Below, piece by piece: positions 45,606-57,034 of a stretch of DNA of 64,000 nt. Source of the stretch: Hygrocybe punicea (lineage: Eukaryota; Basidiomycota; Agaricomycetes; Agaricales; Hygrophoraceae); the NCBI GenBank assembly GCA_963556145.1, contig OY744467.1:6014001-6078000 (forward strand). Direction: 5' to 3'. The notes under the pieces are model-generated. The model had not been told where the DNA came from, ran no database searches, and worked only from the letters and a program-made list of their open reading frames with translations. The stretch's first letter is position 1, and each line of letters begins with the position of its first letter. A program made the position numbers and the translations under genes.

Positions 45606-46311
45606 ATCAGCCCTTACCAACACTCGAATAAACCAATAGAACTCGTATTCTGTAATCCAGACCTACTCTGGCGGTCTGATTTTGACCAACCGAGGCTCGG
45701 CCAAGGAGCATTTATAGCAGCTTTTCATTGAAGCTGTGTTCAAGGTACGCTCTCATGATAATCGATTGAACCTACACAGGCAGATGATAATCCGACCGGC
45801 TGTCGCTGCAGGCGCTGACTGGATTGGCATACCCATATGTTCAATATGGTAAACCTACTGAAGCAACATATAAATTTACCGAGAGCGTCTTGCTTGACTG
45901 TGTAGAGGAAACGCAAGGTCATAGATATTTACCACAAGTGTGAGCTTCTTGGTCGCCCGAAATTTCAGCTTTTGCTTACTTCCCTATTTGGGTCTTAGAT
46001 ATATGATTGGGGGTAAGCAGACTCACTTTATCTTGAGATCTGGGGTTCTAAAGTGTGATACCCTAGATAACCCTGAATCTGGTATGCATTACGCGTCCCC
46101 GTATTCTTGCTTATCGCTAAGGTCGGATAAAGATATAGCTGGTGCGAATGCGGCAAAGTGGTCCTCGATTCTGGTACGTACTGGGGTTTTCAATCCGCGA
46201 CATGGGCCACCAAAACATCAACCGACACACGAAGCAGAAGACGTGGAAGAAGCCGTTCGGTGGGCGATTAATCGAGAACTGAAGAAGGCTGATCTGATCA
46301 AGAAACCTTGA
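45606..46311 (+). pseudogene. HDHD5/CECR5-like HAD hydrolase, 3' half
   Basis: Plus-strand continuation of the gene at 42485-43557: SPYQHSNKPIELVFCNPDLL and RLGQGAFIAAF, then from 45812 ALTGLAYPYVQYGKPTEATY, tiny exons spelling YMIGD and NPES, and DIAGANAAKWSSILVRTGVF to the TGA at 46311. An extra T in the run 45722-45725 shifts the frame before FIEAVFK. If one ATC of the transposon target duplication is removed, the two halves join in frame (GGV-I-SPYQ). Split, inverted and frameshifted, so not functional. Confidence 0.88.
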
Positions 46312-46802
46312 CCAAATCTCAGTGATGCCTCGCCATTTGCGATAAATAACACACCATGTAGACACTCTTACACTGTCCCTTGACCATAGACATGCAATTA
46401 TGCGTGAGACACTGCTGAACCTCGTTGCAAATCGATAGTGGTATCCTGTGATTGCTAGTCCCCTACTGATGTCAACACTATTTTCTGCGAGTGAACGATA
46501 TCATTCGTTGGCTCAACTGGGACACAGATGATTTTCGAGAGCGTATCACGTTACGACATACAAGTCAAGAAAAAGATCCAAAGCAATCCAACACAGTCGT
46601 GAACGTTTACTATGTTATTGACGTTACTGGCAGTTGTCCTCCAGACATCACATGAGGTCGCAGACTTTTTCATGGTTCCGTGGGGCCATTGTTGCAATTG
46701 GCGTCCAGTCCTTGGCCAACTTTCATTTATTGGTAAATGTTCTTTGCGCTTGAGACGACGATAAGTCGCCATTTGACGAAAAGAATGTTTAGCAATGCTT
46801 AC
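46312..46802. other. Intergenic region between two broken genes
   Basis: Short spacer between the 3' ends of the HAD-hydrolase remnant (plus) and the aldo-keto reductase remnant (minus). No gene seen. Confidence 0.5.
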
Positions 46803-47433
46803 TTAGTCGACTTCAACAGGATTCCAACTGATTGCGCCGTCCTTGCCGCGGTCCAGCGCATCAAGCTTACTCATATCTTCGTCGTCAAGGGTAAAGTCGT
46901 ATAGATATGTATTAGATTGGATGCGTGAAGGTGTTGCACTCTTCGGGAGCGGGATGAAGCTAAAGGAGAGTAGCAAGTAATTATCCATACTACATTAGAA
47001 AGCAGGATGAAAACAAACGCACCCGTTTTGGAGAGACCAGCGAAGCAAGATCTGTGCCGGGTCTCTGATATACTAGCGAAATGCATCAGTCCAAGTTGGC
47101 AGCGCGAGACCTGGATTGTTGGAAAAGATACGCGCTTTGTTGGCAATCTCTGTTATGACCTCATGGTCCATCATACCCCTGACAAGCGGGCAATAGGCTT
47201 GTACGACAATGGAGTGTTCACAACAGTAGGTGACGATGGGGCGTTGTTGGCAGAAGGGGTGGATCTGTCCGATCATCATTTGGAGCAAACGAAAAAAAAA
47301 GATGACGGCAACGCCAGAATCTTGACAGAACCCAGGCTGAGCGTCATACATTGTCAGAAACGTACCTCAATTTGGTTGACGGTCGGCATTTCCAAACCAG
47401 CGCTTTGGATCTCTTCCAAATGCTTCACTCCAC
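46803..47433 (-). pseudogene. Aldo-keto reductase, 3' half
   Basis: Minus-strand pieces in order: GVKHLEEIQSAGLEMPTVNQ (the conserved NQIE), IHPFCQQRPIVTYC ... IVVQAYCPLVRG, RDPAQILLRWSLQNG, and FIPLPKSATPSRIQSN ... NPVEVD-TAA (46803). These are hallmarks of the AKR superfamily NADPH-binding C-terminal half. The intron after GAGATTGCCAACAAA begins GCGCGT, an odd donor that may be a mutated GTGCGT. The 5' half lies 7.2 kb away at 54604, beyond the Plavaka element. Confidence 0.85.
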
Positions 47434-47843
47434 ATCAGTAAATGGGGTTCGGTCTTATCCGGACTTAGTCAGCTCTTAATCGACACTTAGCTCGTCTTAG
47501 CGCGTCTTAAGCACTAAGACGATTAAGACGAAATTAAGTAGGTCTCTCTGCTTGAACGACTTAAATCTGACTTAAATCTGACTTATCGTCGACTTATTGT
47601 TCTTAAATAGTGCACCAGTTCCTACTTAGATGGCACGGATAATAGCCGAAATAAAAAAAAAAAAAACTATTCATGAGTGTTTACGAACAAATGTTAAATG
47701 GGTAATAAGAATAAGAATTGCGCAGAAGAAAAAACACTGAGGCGAGTCCATGGATTTGGGAGATAACTTGGCACCTCGGGGTAATCATTGCAAGCAGTAA
47801 GCGAAGAATTGGCGGCAGGGGCAAACAGAATTCCTGCAGATAG

Positions 47844-50072
47844 TCAGTAATGAATGCGACACACCAACAAAGACTTAGTACAATTATCTTCATCGTCCGA
47901 AATGTCGACCAGTTGGACACGCGCATCCATATCATCCATCTGCATTCCATCGGCCACATCTCCATTCTGATTTACATTCATCTGAGCCCGAGCCATGTTG
48001 ACAATCTTTTCGAATGACCCGGGGCAGAGATGGTCCTTGATCGTCTTCGAATAACTGCATGTGACCATACCCCAGTTTTGCTCCGTAAATGCTCGGTATC
48101 GCGAGGACACTTGGCCTGTCTTAGGATTGATTGTCTTAACAATTGCTTTCTTGAATCCTTTCCGGCCTTTCTCTTCTGAAGCTTCAATGCAGATAGCGCG
48201 ATCACGGAACAGGGTCCAGGCACGTTCAACCTAAGTGAGAATCACAATGAATCGAGCAGTATGAAATAATGACGGTACACACCGCCGCTACAGATAGTGC
48301 AAGGGCACCAACAGGCTCGGTTTGATCCCCCCCAAAGGCAGGAACCTTGACAGCACCAGCGATGGCATCAAAGTGCTGCGCAAATGTTCGTATAATAATT
48401 TCGTTTCGGAATAGTCCCTGGAATTGCTACAACAAATACAGATATTAGCCAAATTATGATCAGGAAACAAGAACCTATGCTTTTATCGTCTCTATCTTTC
48501 GCATAAAGAAATCTAAAATCGTCCAGTTGATACGCAGCATATTCGCTATGCTCATCTTCAGTGGTTAACTCCGAGTAATCAAGAAAGTTGTTGACGATCG
48601 CCAATGCCGAAGAGCCAAACCCGGACTGCCATTCGTGGACGCATTGATTAGTCTATAAATCATGGTTAATTGACTCCTTTGCAAAGAGTTTTGGCGTACA
48701 ATGCTAAAGACTGCGTTATTGGCCACCACAGAGTGCTGGATGTCTGGGATCCAGATGCGATTTAGATAAACCTTGTCCCATGCCTTCTGCATGGCCTCGA
48801 TGCCTTGCTCATCTCCAATTACCCAAGGGTCCTGACTGCGGGAGATGAAAGTCACATATGTTGGGATGTATACGCGACGCCAGACGTTATCTATCAGACA
48901 GCCAGCAGGAAGATGGCAATTCTTCCAACGGGTACTGTTTTCGGGCTGGCCTTCAATATCTTCCGACACGTTATCATTGCCAGCAGTGAGATTTTTGTCT
49001 TTGACAACGACATTTCCCTGGTGAGAAAGTAGTATGTGAGGGTTCACCGTGTGTCAAAAAATTCGAATTACCAAAGAGAGTGTCAGGGTACTTCCCTTGG
49101 ATCCAGACTTCACATCCTCTTCATCACCAAAGTCGTCGTAGTCAGAGAAGTTGGGAGGGGTTTGAGGCTTTTTATTCTTCCATGTATAGTCCTTGGAGAT
49201 GAGTGGAACGAGTGTCATGGAAGTTCTCGAAAGGAACCGCTTGTTGTCCTTTGATGCTGCATCTGTGACTCCTTTTTTCCACCCTTCGACGAGACCCGAG
49301 TGTTTTCCCTTAAACCTAAAGGACAGTTCATAATAAAATAGTGTGGATGCATTCAGAGTCAACATGCGGAAGATGTAGGAACTGTCAATCACCTGACACC
49401 CGGACCGGCTGTAGTTTTTGTTGAAGTCAGTGACGGCATGACCCTTCACAATACCTACCTTCACCGCCTCTGGCCAGCTCTTTTTTCGCCTCGTCGATGG
49501 TATCCCTTATCCTCTCCTTTTGAACTTTCCTTACTTTCTTGGGCTTGATATCATCTTCGCTGTCATCAACATAGACGTAATCATCGTTGCGATCGCTGGG
49601 ATCTTCGACAGCCTCGGGCGCAGCCAAACTATCCTCGTTGACGATGTTGTCATCATCATCCCCTGGACCGTTATCCAATGCGTTGTCGGAGATAGTAGCC
49701 TTATTGTTTGGGTAAGTTCCTTCATCTGGTGTGGAGGGGTGTGATACTTACCTCCACGGGTTTTTTCGTTGTAGTCTTGTTCGCTGTCGTAGTCCTTTTC
49801 GCATGGTCCTTGGGGTTAGCAGGCATCCTCTTTATGTCTGCGATTCCGGCAACGGCTGGCTTATCCTTTGCCCATATGGCATTCTCAAGCCTGGCCACAG
49901 CAAGGACTTTGTCGCGTTTTGCTTTGTCGGCAGCTTCTGCTTCAAGTTTTTTTCTGGAACGTTCTTCATCCATTTCAGCTTTCGTGCGTCTTTTCCTCTT
50001 TGTGGGGTCTATACCGGGGTGCTGATTCGCATTTTTAGCGCGAGTCACCACACGAGCAGGTAACGAAGGCAT
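47844..50072 (-). CDS. Plavaka-element partner protein of unknown function
   Basis: Minus-strand exons: 50072-49752 (basic, Lys/Arg/Ala-rich: KRKRRTKAEMDEERSRKKLE), 49699-49072, 49017-48700, 48652 to about 48480, 48426-48283 and 48230-47844 (TGA). Middle and C-terminal blocks are well structured: SRSGCQVIDSSYIFRMLTL, GCLIDNVWRRVYIPTYVTF, NQCVHEWQSGFGSSALAIV, QFQGLFRNEIIIRTFAQHF, ERAWTLFRDRAICI, then an acidic Asp/Met-rich end. Two junctions do not fit: near 49481-49486 one extra A in an A6 run (minus strand) shifts the frame, and the exon 4/5 donor is unclear. I recognise no known fold; its place in the transposon suggests a DNA-binding or recruitment partner of the transposase, which is inference. 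Confidence 0.7.
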
Positions 50073-50238
50073 TGTGGGGAGATAGTGGTCAAGAAATGGG
50101 GTGGAACGACTTGAGAAAATTTTTCAACTTGAAACATGTGATGGGAACCGAGTACTAGTCGGCATCACTCAGTCCCCCGGCATCACTCAGTCCCCCATCA
50201 CTCAGTCCCCGGGCGTTGAAGCACCCCAGTATGATTTG
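50073..50238. promoter_or_regulatory. Bidirectional promoter region of the transposon genes
   Basis: Only 166 bp separate the two divergent start codons (50072 minus, 50239 plus), so both genes must be driven from here. A direct repeat of GCATCACTCAGTCCCC (three partial copies, about 50162-50212) lies in it. Confidence 0.5.
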
Positions 50239-53200
50239 ATGCCCCTTACCAATCCTCGACTCCCATGCAATTTTCCTGGATGCCAACGCTATTTTCGCAA
50301 TCTTTCCGGTCTCAGGAAGCACACCCGGATAAAGCATGCCCATTCATTCACTCGTCCTACGCCTGTCGTTCGCGCTGCATCTCCACCTGAAACTCTCTAT
50401 AATTTTATCGATCCGCCGTCTTCTCCTCAAGTTTACAACGAACTTGACGTTCATGCAGATCCTGATGTTGATCTTGATGTCGATTTCAATGTAAATGATC
50501 CTATCGATGACCCCTTGCGAGAAAATCGCCGGCAGCCATTCACCAAGTTGCATCCCTCACTTAATGGTATTGTCATGCATTTTCTCGAGAGTCCGTCTCT
50601 GATAAATTAACATTCACCTTTTAGGTCGACCATGCGATGAGCATGGTAATTATTTGCAACCCAACGCCCCACCACCTCCTCGGGCAGATGCCAATCCAGA
50701 TGACTGGACGCCATTTGGCTCACGTGTAGAATTTGAGATGGCAGAATTTCTCTACAAGAAGGTTCAGATGTCTGCGGGTGATATCAACCTTTTGTTTGAA
50801 CTATGGACAGCATCCAACATCCAATGTGGCGGATCGGCCCCATTCAATAATGTTGATGATATGTACCAACACATTGACAATGCTTCTCTTGGAGACATTC
50901 CCTGGCAGTCGTTCACTCTGAAATACTAAGGAGAGTTTGATCTGGAGCGATCTCCATCATGGAAAGGTGCCGAGCACGTTGTCTGGTTTAGGGATCCTCA
51001 CGAAGTAGTTAAGAAACTCCTGGCAAATCCTGACTTTCCGGATGGAATTGATTTCGCACCTCACCGAGACTATAATGCGAATGGACATCGTCAGTATCAA
51101 AACTTCATGTCGGGTGACTGGTCATGGGGGCAAGCAGTAGGTGTATTGTATTCATTTGAGGTTTAATACTTATCTTGATGTCAGGACATTCTTGCACGCG
51201 ATCCAGGCAACCATGGTGCCTTATTCGTCCCCATTCTCCTTGGCAGCGACAAGACAACTGTTTCTGTCATGACAGGACATACAGAATATTATCCGCTTTA
51301 TCTATCTCTCGGCAACTTCCATAACTCCCTACACCAAGGACACAAGAATGCCGTTGTTGTTATTGCCTTTCTTGCTATTCCGAAAGGTAATATCTTTTCA
51401 TTTGAACGTTTTCAACTTATATAAATGCATATTTCAGCTGACCGGGCGGATGCCGATACTGACGATTTCCGCGATTTCAAACGACAATTATTCCATGCTT
51501 CTCTTGCCAGAATCATTACTACTCTTACACCTGGAATGGAATCACCTGAAGTAGTTTGCTGCTGTGACAATCGCTTCAGAAGAGCAATATACGGCATTGG
51601 TCCTTACATTGCTGATTATCCGGAACAGGTCCTTGTATTATGTGTAGTGAATGGATGGTGCGCAACGTAAGCATGTCATATCATCCCATTTACGGGCAAT
51701 TAATTTTTGGCCGCAGGTGCATCTCTCCAGCACCGGATCTAGAAGAAGGCCATTCACGCAACCCTGAGCATATGCAACACATCATCCAGAATTTTGGACT
51801 AGATGTTGCATGGCATCAATATGGAATTGCTGGGAGATGCACCGTGAGCATGTCATTTACAAGTTCCAACCGCTCATATTTGATTAACAAGTTGGCCAGT
51901 CATTCACATCTGTCATTCCTCGTGCAAACGCTGGGATTCTCCTTGCGCCGGATCTTCTCCATCAACTGATTAAAGGCGTTTTCAAGGACCATCTTGTCCA
52001 GTGGGTTGAGGATTATCTTGTCATTGTACATGGTAGAAAACGTGCGGATGAGATCCTAGATGACATTGACCGTCGGTGCGTCGTCTCCGCCTCCTTTTTT
52101 ACAATCCTTACATTTCAAATCACAGGATTTCCCTTGCCCCCCCCTTTGCCGGCCTCCGACGGTTTCCTCATGGCCGCCATTTCAAGCAGTGGACTGGTAA
52201 CGATTCAAAGGCATTGATGAAGGTGTGTGAACTGATTATCAACTGCTTACGGCTTGTAACCTATTCCTAAGATCTACCTTTCTGCAATCGAGGGCTATGT
52301 CCCCTCTGACATGATTCGGTGTCTTCGTGCTTTTCTCGACTTCTGCTATGTTGCACGACAGAATGTGCACACCGCAGAATCAATGCAATGCCTTGAACGT
52401 GCCTATGCAGACTTTATTCACTATTGGGAAATTTTTCGAACAAGTGGTGTTCGCCCTAAAGGATTTGGTCTCCCCCGTCAGCATGCGATGAAACACTATT
52501 TACTATACCTATGGCTATATGGTGCAGCAAATGGTTTGTGTTCGTCGATCACCGAATCGAAACATATCAAAGCTGTCAAGGAGCCATGGCGCAGATCAAG
52601 TCGTTTTGAGGCACTTGGCCAAATGCTGCTCATAAATCAATGGCTGGATAAACTTGCGACTCTCCGCTCTGATTTCTCAGTCCGTGGAATGCTCGAAGGG
52701 ACCTGCTTGTCAAGCATTATTACACAATTAAGTGGGTGCTATTTTCTATTAATATTACGGCTTTAATATTGTTAATCTAGGTAACGAAGATAATGCTGAC
52801 CTAGCCAGTGATGATGATGATGAAGACAACGACAATGTGGTGTCATCTGAGTCTGCAGCAATTACCGGGACCGGTGACGATGAAATAACAGATGCAGGTT
52901 GTAATGACCAATCCGCCAGCGTCGATATGGGTGATGACAAGGATGATGGCGCAATAGAGGGACCTATGGTCTCTGCTTATGTTGATATTGCACGAAAAGT
53001 TTGTAAGTATAAAATGAATCTTTCTTCCCTTCTATTAATTAAGCAATATAGCCTACACACAAACAGTCGCTGCACTTGCCACCGAGCTTCAGCTGCCTAC
53101 ATTTCCATCACTTCTTTGTCGATTTCTTTATGACCAGCTCTATCCCGACAGTGTCTTGCCTGTTTCTGAAGTCCCCATTTCAGCTTGCCCTTCGTTTTGT

Positions 53201-53719
53201 GGCAAAATTCGTGTTCATAAATCAGCTACTGCAACATTCTATGCACGGAGTGATCCAAGCGGGTGGGGAGGCATGCGCCGAGAGTATATCAGGGCAACAC
53301 CCTCGTGGAGGAAAGGTCCACCGTGCTATGATTGTGTTTACCTCAGTATAGATCCCGACGTCACCGGCATGCTTGGAATGGCTGTCGCACGAGTACATCT
53401 CTTCTTCAGCTTTGACTATGAATCGACAACGTATCCCTGTGCCCTCATCCATTGGTATACAAGATTTCACGATGAGCCAGACGAAGACACCGGACTATGG
53501 ATTATAGAGCCCCAATTTGATGCGATCGGAAGTCCGTCTATCTCAATCATTCACCTTGACTCTGTGATTCGTGCGGCCCATCTCCTCCCCATTTTTGGTG
53601 ATGAACCTGTCCCAGAAGTTCTCAAACCCCACCAGACCCTTGACGCGTTCAAAGCCTTTTATGCCAACAAGTATATTGACCACCATTCATTTGATCTTCT
53701 GACACCAGAATTACATTAA
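50239..53719 (+). CDS. Plavaka transposase, ten exons, one in-frame stop
   Basis: Exons 50239-50566, 50625-51136, 51185-51386, 51438-51666, 51717-51843, 51900-52075, 52126-52222, 52272-52731, 52781-53002 and 53067-53719. Every junction is GT-AG and in phase, for 1002 codons. The N-terminal C2H2 finger (CNFPGCQRYFRNLSGLRKHT) is followed by blocks I recognise from Plavaka transposases: DWTPFGSRVEFEMAEFLY, FMSGDWSWGQADILARDPG, VPILLGSDKTTVSVMTGH, IYGIGPYIADYPEQVL, GLRRFPHGRHFKQWTGNDSK, SGVRPKGFGLPRQHAMKHY and NGLCSSITESKHIKAVKEPW. The C-terminal part has an acidic stretch and a VHLFFSFDYESTTYPCALIHW block. Codon 211 is TAA (50927-50929), where related proteins read through; otherwise the gene is intact. 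Start ATG chosen as the first in frame; the frame is open back to 50101. Confidence 0.9.
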
Positions 53720-54400
53720 GCATCGTTCGCTCGTCGGAGACGATGGATTATGCCCGGCAAGCACAGACGGATCAATCACGATACAGGTTGACCAAGCTAC
53801 TTGGACATGGAAAGTTGTCTGGTTCTCGTACCGCATTGCCAATCTTCGAAGATGGATTCATTCAGGACAAGGCTACTACTCGTGTGAGATGCACACCATG
53901 AGCAGGCGTTATGAGCTGCTAGACAGAGCCTTGCTAAACTTACTATGTGCAAGGTCGCGCAGTGTTATGGATGGTATGATACCTTGCCAATGTTTGTGTG
54001 TACCGTTGATTGTCACCTCTACAGTCACACATCGAGGAAACCATCTACAACATCCCACCTACGACGCTATGTTGCCTCAGATTCACCTACAAAATGGCAT
54101 CAATACTTGTCCGACCTGCCAGCATCGTTTAGAGGTAAGTTAGATGCATAATTGATATTATTATTTGAAGACTAACATATATTCTAGCCGATATCTGTGA
54201 TCGACGCTCACCGAAGTACATTTAACAACATATCCGGCAACCAATACAATATCACTGTCCTCTCGCAAACACCGTCTATCAACGCAACTCAAATTGTGAC
54301 TTATATGGTGATGCGCAAGGTGATTGGTCACCGTAATGGGGGTGATATTACACGTCTCATTCGCCGAATGTAAGATCACGCTAATAAACATTTAAATGAT
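53720..54400 (+). other. Coding-like remnants at the 3' end of the Plavaka element
   Basis: After the transposase stop there are short frames with codon-like composition. One, after an apparent intron ending at 54186, reads IDAHRSTFNNISGNQYNITV, similar in style to the N-terminal motif of Agaricomycete NACHT/P-loop proteins. No complete gene can be built. It may be a captured host fragment or chance. Confidence 0.25.
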
Positions 54401-54600
54401 AATTAACGTGCTTTTATGATAGAACTAGCCATAGATATACTTTTTTCTAGCCAGCAGCACAATGTACTAGTATAACCCTTATAATTCCTGTATATACTTT
54501 TTGTTCTTAGACCACTTAAATGTTCTTAGCGCGCTTAAAGCTCTTAAATGAAATGAATAAGTGGAGTAAGACAGTTAAGATGAAAACCCATTTCCTGATG

Positions 54601-54935
54601 CACTAGACACGGAGTATTGTCCGAGCAGCTCAAATGGGGTAACAAAACTTACTAGTTTGAAACCCCAACACTCCTAACCTTTCCCGCACTTTTCGCGTCC
54701 TGAAGAGCCTTGTACGTTGCGAGCCGGAGTTCAGTCCCATGAAAAGGTGTGTGAATCAGAAAGAGATCGATGTATTCTACCAAAGCACTCAGGTCGTAGA
54801 TAAAAAAAGGCTAGTAATCGGGCGCACCGACTTGTAACTGCTCTAGGGATTCGTCAATGCCTCTCAGTGTACTCTCGTACCCAATGTTTTTGATGGAACG
54901 CTTAGTGGCTGAATAGTGATGATTGCCATAGACAT
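54601..54935 (-). pseudogene. Aldo-keto reductase, 5' half
   Basis: The minus strand reads IKNIGYESTLRGIDESLEQL, then [40 protein letters not shown] and a GTAAGT donor. The intron ends at the insertion site of the Plavaka element, and the next codons (GVKHLEE) are at 47433. A TAG at 54811-54813 interrupts the frame before the YIDLFLIH block. The N terminus is missing: a foldback element begins at 54936 and I do not find the first AKR strands beyond it. Confidence 0.8.
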
Positions 54936-55784
54936 CACAGGGTGCACAGTAGCATACCATGTCACACAGTATCTTGAAAGTACTTGACAAGTATACTAAA
55001 TATCATTACCGTAACATTCAACATGGTATTGTAACAGTATTCAGACATAAACTACAATACTTGTGCTCAAATTCAACTGAAGGTATGAAGGCAAATGAGA
55101 CTTATACCCTTTCAATAACATCAAGCCTTTCGCCCCACTACTTTTACTGTATCTACAGCAAAGTACTGTATAGTTCGGATAGAATACTTGTAGCCTAAGA
55201 TGAATAAAAGTATTAAACTAGTAAGGAAGTTGTGCCACTTTCACTACTAGGATACCTTTTGAATCCTTTCAAGATACAGTGTGAAATAGTATAGTACTAT
55301 TGCCATATTGTGGATTTAAGATACTGTGTCAATACTTTTAAGATACTTTTATTATAATAAAAGTACTGAAACAGTATCTTAAAAGTATTGACACAGTATC
55401 TTAAATCCACAATATGGCAATAGTACTATACTATTTCACACTGTATCTTGAAAGGATTCAAAAGGTATCCTAGTAGTGAAAGTGGCACAACTTCCTTACT
55501 AGTTTAATACTTTTATTCATCTTAGGCTGCAAGTATTCTATCCGAACTATACGGTACTTTGCTGTAGATACAGTAAAAGTAGTGAAACAAAAGGCTTGAT
55601 GTTATTGAAAAGGTATAAGTCTCATTTGCCTTCATACCTTCAGATGAATTTGAGCACAAGTATTGTAGTTTATGTCTGAATACTGTTACAATACCATGTT
55701 GAATGTTACGGTAATGATATTTAGTATACTTGTCAAGTACTTTCAAGATACTGTGTGACATGGTATGCTACTGTGCACCCTGTG
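54936..55784. mobile_element. 849-bp foldback element
   Basis: CACAGGGTGCACAGTAGCAT at the left is matched by its complement at the right. The whole element is a near-perfect palindrome centred near 55360, so the same peptide frames appear on both strands. Non-coding. It truncates the 5' end of the aldo-keto reductase remnant. Confidence 0.85.
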
Positions 55785-56089
55785 TCTCATCATACCTAGC
55801 AGAATTAGATACCTGGTAGGATACATCTGAATTACAATACTTGCTTGGATGCATCAGTAAAACCTGATTTTACTTAATTTTACTTAATCATCTTGATCTC
55901 CAGATTAAGATGACTAAGATGATCAAGACGGTCATTTTGTCTTGACCCACACTTGATGTCCTTCACATCAAGTGCAGAATAAGTTAATAGCAGTAATCAA
56001 GTACAATTCAAGATGAAAAAGAACTATAAGTAGCATAAAGGACAACTAAGAATCCTACTTCATCAAGACAACTCTAAGTCACTGCTCTA
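55785..56089. other. AT-rich spacer; possible transposon end
   Basis: Nothing coding. CATCAGTAAAACCTGATTT at 55852, with ACTTAATTTTACTTAATC after it, resembles a Plavaka-type end with subterminal repeats, but no convincing partner end was found. Confidence 0.3.
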
Positions 56090-56765
56090 AGTGAGGGGAT
56101 GATGGCCTGCCACTGGCAGTGGGGAAGATGCACAGAGGGATGGGGGGATGGGGATGAGGGGATGGGGACTCCAAATGAGAGATGGGATGAGGGGATGAGG
56201 GGATGGGGATGAGGGGATGGGGAGATGGGGAGATGAGGATAAGGGAATTGGGAGATGGGGAGATGAGGATAAGGGAATGGGGAGATGGGGAGATGAGGAT
56301 AAGGGAATGGGGAGATGGGGATGAGGGGATGAGGGGATGGGGACTCCAAATGAGAGATGGGATGAGGGGATGGGGATGAGGGGATAGGAAGATGAGGAGA
56401 TGAGGATGAGGGAATGGGGAGATGGGGATGAGGGGATGAGGGGATGGGGATGAGGGGATGGGGATGAGGGGATGGGGAGATGAGGAGATGGGGATGGGGA
56501 GATGGGGAGATGGAGAGATGGGGAGATGGGGAGATGAGGGGAGAGGGAGATGGGGAGATGGGCATGAGGGAATGGGGAGATGAGGGGATGGAGAGATGAG
56601 GGGATGGGGAGATGAGGACATGGGGACGAGGACATGGGGAGATGGGGAGATGAGGGGAGAGGCAGATGAGATGAGGGGAGAGGGAGATGGGGAGATGAGG
56701 GGGGAGGCAGAGGGGGATGGGGTTGAGGGGTTGAGGGGATGAGAGGATGAGGAGATGAAGGGATG
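56090..56765. repeat. Purine-rich minisatellite (GATGGGGA units)
   Basis: About 670 bp of GATGAGGGGATGGGGA-type units, with a higher-order repeat including GGGACTCCAAATGAGAGATG at about 56165 and 56340. One strand is almost pure purine. The three long minus-strand open frames (Pro/Ser/His repeats) are translations of the satellite. Confidence 0.9.
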
Positions 56766-57034
56766 GCCACCTAACCTTTCCCCCAATTTTAGACCACCCA
56801 TGACTGTGTGGAGGCTCCCAGATGGCGAGTGAACATGGATGGCAGCAATGGCACGAGTTGCATCGGGCATGAGTGGGTTCACCCATGCCATTCCATGAGT
56901 TTTTGCAGATTATTATTACATCCTGACTACTGGTGCCCCCGCTGCAGCTCTTGCTCATATAGGCCAACACCAAGGGATGGCCATGGCAACAATGGCAAAT
57001 GTCAGGTGGCCTGACATTAGACTTGGTACAGCAT

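Larger units (their letters stand above)
47434..54600. mobile_element. Plavaka-type DNA transposon, 7.2 kb, two genes
   Basis: Ends ATCAGTAAATGGGGTTCGG (left) and AACCCATTTCCTGATG (right), each followed inward by CTTA/TTAGTC-type subterminal repeats typical of CACTA-like elements. The 3-bp duplication CAC flanks it (47431-47433 and 54601-54603). Deleting the element plus one CAC restores the aldo-keto reductase splice junction exactly. It encodes a Plavaka transposase on the plus strand and a divergent partner gene on the minus strand. Both genes carry single inactivating lesions, so the copy is probably young but dead. Confidence 0.9.

Noticed and set aside
56074..56973. 299-, 270- and 227-aa Pro/Ser/His frames
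   Set aside because: All three minus-strand frames are open because the purine-rich minisatellite lacks stops.
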